Source: Armatimonadota bacterium
GTDB lineage: Bacteria > Sysuimicrobiota > Sysuimicrobiia > Sysuimicrobiales > Humicultoraceae
Direction of reading: 5' to 3'
Length of the DNA stretch: 35,187 nt
NCBI GenBank assembly: GCA_031459715.1
Contig: JAVKIA010000027.1
Coordinates: forward strand, 1 to 35,187
Shown here: positions 33,373 through 35,187 of the stretch, one piece after another
How positions within the stretch are numbered: the first letter of the stretch is position 1
How the letters are laid out: the number at the start of each line of letters is the position of its first letter
Program-made: the position numbers and the translations under genes
Notes under the pieces: generated by a model
Told to the model about the DNA's origin: nothing
Databases searched by the model: none
Seen by the model: only the letters and a program-made list of their open reading frames with translations

Positions 33373-34041
33373 ATGAACCGGCAGGCATTTGCACTGCTAT
33401 CCGCTGCGGTCCTGGCAGCGTTTGCGATCGGAGCGCTTCCGGGCCGCCTCCCGCGGGCCGTCCCGGGTTCCGCTCCCCGGGTGGAGGCGGCGGCGGGCGG
33501 GCAGCGCTTCCTCATCGTGCCCGGGGAGTCCCAGGTGATCTACCGCGTGGGCGAGACACTGATCAGCGAGGGCAACCGCTTCAATGTGGCCGTGGGGATC
33601 ACCCGCGGGGTGCAGGGAGAGGTCATCGTCGACCGCACCAACCCCGCGGCCAGCCGCGTGGGGACCATCAGCGTAGACATCAGCCAGTTCCAGTCCGACA
33701 GCGGGCGGCGGGACAACGCTATCCGGGGGCGCTGGCTGGAATCCTCCCGCTACCCCATAGCCGAGTTCGTCCCCACGCGCATCGACGGCCTGCCGGCGCA
33801 GTATGCAGAGGGGCGGGAGGTCACCCTGCGCATCACCGGCAACCTGAAGGTGCGCACAGAGGTCCGGCTCACCACCTTTGACGCCACCGTGCGCCTGACT
33901 GGGAATGAGCTACGGGGTACCGCCAGCGCCAAGATCCTGATGACGGACTTCGGGTTCGAGCCTCCGTCCATCCTGGGGATCCTGCGAGCGCAAAACGAGG
34001 TGGAGATCGAGTTCCGCTTCGTGGCCCGCCCGGTCCCTTAG
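33373..34041 (+). CDS. Exported YceI-family protein
   Basis: A 222-aa protein with an N-terminal signal (MNRQ, then a hydrophobic run to about residue 22), so probably exported. The remainder is the YceI lipocalin-like barrel: SQVIYRVGETL, then TISVDISQFQSDSGRRDNAIRG and WLESSRYPIAEFV, and a late ASAKILMTDFGFEPPSIL. YceI proteins bind long polyisoprenoids or other amphiphiles. The ATG at 33373 opens the signal peptide, but the AAGGAGG site (33352-33358) is 14 bases away; ATG 33346 is an alternative. Its position between radA and yacL is unusual. Confidence 0.88.
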   Translation: MNRQAFALLSAAVLAAFAIGALPGRLPRAVPGSAPRVEAAAGGQRFLIVPGESQVIYRVGETLISEGNRFNVAVGITRGVQGEVIVDRTNPAASRVGTISVDISQFQSDSGRRDNAIRGRWLESSRYPIAEFVPTRIDGLPAQYAEGREVTLRITGNLKVRTEVRLTTFDATVRLTGNELRGTASAKILMTDFGFEPPSILGILRAQNEVEIEFRFVARPVP

Positions 34042-34133
34042 GACCGCGGATGCTGGCGCTCTGCTGGCAGGCGGAACGCCGTTGACGGCAGGGGATAGAG
34101 GCCGGGGGAGTCGGGCGGCAGAGGCCGCAGCGG

Positions 34134-34529
34134 CTAGGTCAGGTGGTAGACTCCCAGGGTGGAGACGCGGTCCCGCTCCTTGCGCAGGATGGCGTCCAGG
34201 TCCAGCCCCGTGATATAGCACAGCGCCGCCAGGTAGAAGAGGGTAGTGCCGATCTCGTCCTCCAGCGCTTCGCGGCAGCGGGCGCAGAGGTTGCCGTAGA
34301 GGTGGGTGGAGAGGAACCCCCGCACATCCCCCAGCCCCACATCCGCCGGAAACCGCTGCCGCTCCGCGCGGATCTGCACACAGCCGCAGACGGCGACGGC
34401 GTGCGCCAGAACGCGGGAGACGCGGGCCGCGGTCTCGGTCAGCTTGCTCTGCACATCGAGAATGCTGCGGTGGCGGATGAGGTATTGCGAGACGAGGTGC
34501 TGCAGGGTCGCCAGGTCGGTCTCTTTCAT
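34134..34529 (-). CDS. MazG-like all-alpha pyrophosphohydrolase-related protein
   Basis: A 131-aa helical protein. The segment ALEDEIGTTLFYLAAL resembles the metal-binding helix of MazG-type NTP pyrophosphohydrolases, and the first helix has TETAARVSRVLAHAV. A CGCVQI motif and CARC pair in the middle could bind a metal. Full catalytic competence cannot be judged from the sequence. The ATG at 34529 has a GAGGAGG site eight bases upstream and a consensus promoter farther up. It runs opposite to its neighbours. Confidence 0.65.
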   Translation of the reverse strand: MKETDLATLQHLVSQYLIRHRSILDVQSKLTETAARVSRVLAHAVAVCGCVQIRAERQRFPADVGLGDVRGFLSTHLYGNLCARCREALEDEIGTTLFYLAALCYITGLDLDAILRKERDRVSTLGVYHLT

Positions 34530-34591
34530 GCCCGAGCCTCCTCAGTGCAAGGCTGCCGTTGACGGCGATCCCCGGCAGGATGCGCGAGGCG

Positions 34592-34621
34592 ATTATAGGC
34601 GCCGCTTCGCGCCACTGTCAA
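34592..34621 (-). promoter_or_regulatory. Perfect consensus promoter for the MazG-like gene
   Basis: On the minus strand, TTGACA (34621-34616), an 18-bp spacer and TATAAT (34597-34592). Both hexamers are exact consensus. Transcription near 34585 gives a leader of about 56 nt. Confidence 0.88.
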
Positions 34622-34681
34622 GAAGCCGCACCTGATGCGGGCCTGCGCCGCGCGCCCCGCTGGCGCACGGTGGCCGCGTGG

Positions 34682-34687
34682 TATAAT
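34682..34687 (+). promoter_or_regulatory. -10 box for the PIN-TRAM gene (leaderless)
   Basis: A perfect TATAAT ends 10 bases before the ATG at 34698, predicting a leader of about 4 nt. No -35 and no Shine-Dalgarno are visible. Confidence 0.5.
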
Positions 34688-34697
34688 TGTCCTCGTC

Positions 34698-35187
34698 ATG
34701 ATCATGCTCATGCGCTTTACCGGCGGCCTCCTTGGGGCCGTCGGGGCGTTCCGGCTGGCCGTCATCCTGCCCTGGTTTCCTCAGCCGCTGACCCGGATCG
34801 CCCTCGGTCTGCTGGGGGCGCTGCTGGGCTGGCTGGTCACCCCGTGGCTGTGGCGCCTCTTCGTCCGGGCCATGACCTGGGTACTGCAGGGGCTGGCACA
34901 CCTCTCCCTGCGAGAGCTGGCCCTGGGGGCGGCGGGCCTTATCGTCGGCCTGCTCACCGCCTTCCTGGTGGGCTTCCTGGTCAGCGATATTCCCTACGTG
35001 GGGCTGTACCTGCGCTGGGGCGTGGCCCTGGTGTTTGGCTACCTGGGGATCCACCTGGCGCTGCAGCGGCGGGAGGAGGTCAGGGCCCTGCTGGACCGCA
35101 TGGATGAAGGAAAGAGCCACGGCCCCCCGCCGCGCCGGGTGGTGCCTAAGGTGATGGACACCAGCGTGATCATCGACGGACGCATCG
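34698..35187 (+). CDS. yacL: PIN-TRAM domain membrane protein (YacL family), 5' part
   Basis: The first 163 codons of a longer gene cut off by the window end. The N-terminal half has about four hydrophobic helices (a YacL-type membrane region), then GYLGIHLALQRREEV, and finally VMDTSVIIDGRI, the start of the PIN nuclease domain with its first catalytic Asp. Full-length relatives add a C-terminal TRAM RNA-binding domain. In Firmicutes yacL lies downstream of radA and disA, so this fits the conserved neighbourhood. The ATG at 34698 is chosen; in-frame ATGs at 34704 and 34710 are possible. Confidence 0.9.
   Translation, partial: MIMLMRFTGGLLGAVGAFRLAVILPWFPQPLTRIALGLLGALLGWLVTPWLWRLFVRAMTWVLQGLAHLSLRELALGAAGLIVGLLTAFLVGFLVSDIPYVGLYLRWGVALVFGYLGIHLALQRREEVRALLDRMDEGKSHGPPPRRVVPKVMDTSVIIDGRI

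Overview
The window is very GC-rich (about two thirds G+C by eye) and densely coded on both strands, with frequent GTG and TTG starts. It has no insertion sequences, phage genes or CRISPR arrays. It looks like ordinary chromosome from a deep-branching, Firmicutes-like (Terrabacteria-type) bacterium. The gene orders tilS-ftsH and clpC-radA-...-yacL(PIN-TRAM), a ClpC-type unfoldase, a PCYCGC protein and an elongator tRNA-Met close to the Bacillus form all point that way. The exact phylum cannot be named from this sequence alone.

Layout. 1-745: 3' end of 23S rRNA, a folded spacer, 5S rRNA and a terminator. 848-6100: an SQR-like flavoprotein, a convergent MFS transporter, PilT, RNA polymerase omega, a tandem-Nudix protein and a BsuPI-domain protein. 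6157-9623: tRNA-Met(CAU), tilS, ftsH. 9725-14650: an ECF S component, an isochorismatase-family hydrolase, an unknown membrane-anchored protein, then hutH and hutU. 14724-16097: an ASCH protein, a cupredoxin and a KptA-like protein. 16243-18419: ftcD and hutI, completing histidine degradation to glutamate. 18582-20356: biotin-protein ligase and a P1-family peptidase. 20557-24274: an ECF S component (probably for pantothenate), coaX, a protein of a family annotated as quinate 5-dehydrogenase, and a homologue of cyanobacterial acyl-ACP reductase. 24506-28462: a sulfur-handling operon (exported double rhodanese, YeeE/YedE transporter, TusA, MoeZ-type E1-rhodanese fusion, PCYCGC protein). 28553-35187: greA, clpC, radA, a YceI protein, a MazG-like protein (minus strand) and the start of a PIN-TRAM gene cut by the window end.

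How the genes fit together. HutH, HutU, HutI and FtcD form a full route from histidine to glutamate with one-carbon transfer to tetrahydrofolate. The sulfur operon reads as a vectorial relay: sulfur handled outside the membrane, carried across by a thiosulfate-type channel, accepted by TusA and delivered to an E1-like enzyme that charges ubiquitin-like sulfur carriers. The PanT-CoaX pair supplies CoA precursors and is followed without a break by the acyl-ACP-reductase-like gene.

The most interesting signals are: (1) the sulfur relay operon, with a leader that can form mutually exclusive hairpins; (2) an acyl-ACP reductase homologue keeping the catalytic Cys; (3) a consensus promoter followed at once by a terminator hairpin in the greA leader; (4) several genes with a -10 box about 7-13 nt before the start codon and no Shine-Dalgarno, suggesting leaderless mRNAs; (5) a PCYCGC gene whose signature lies upstream of any ATG, GTG or TTG start.
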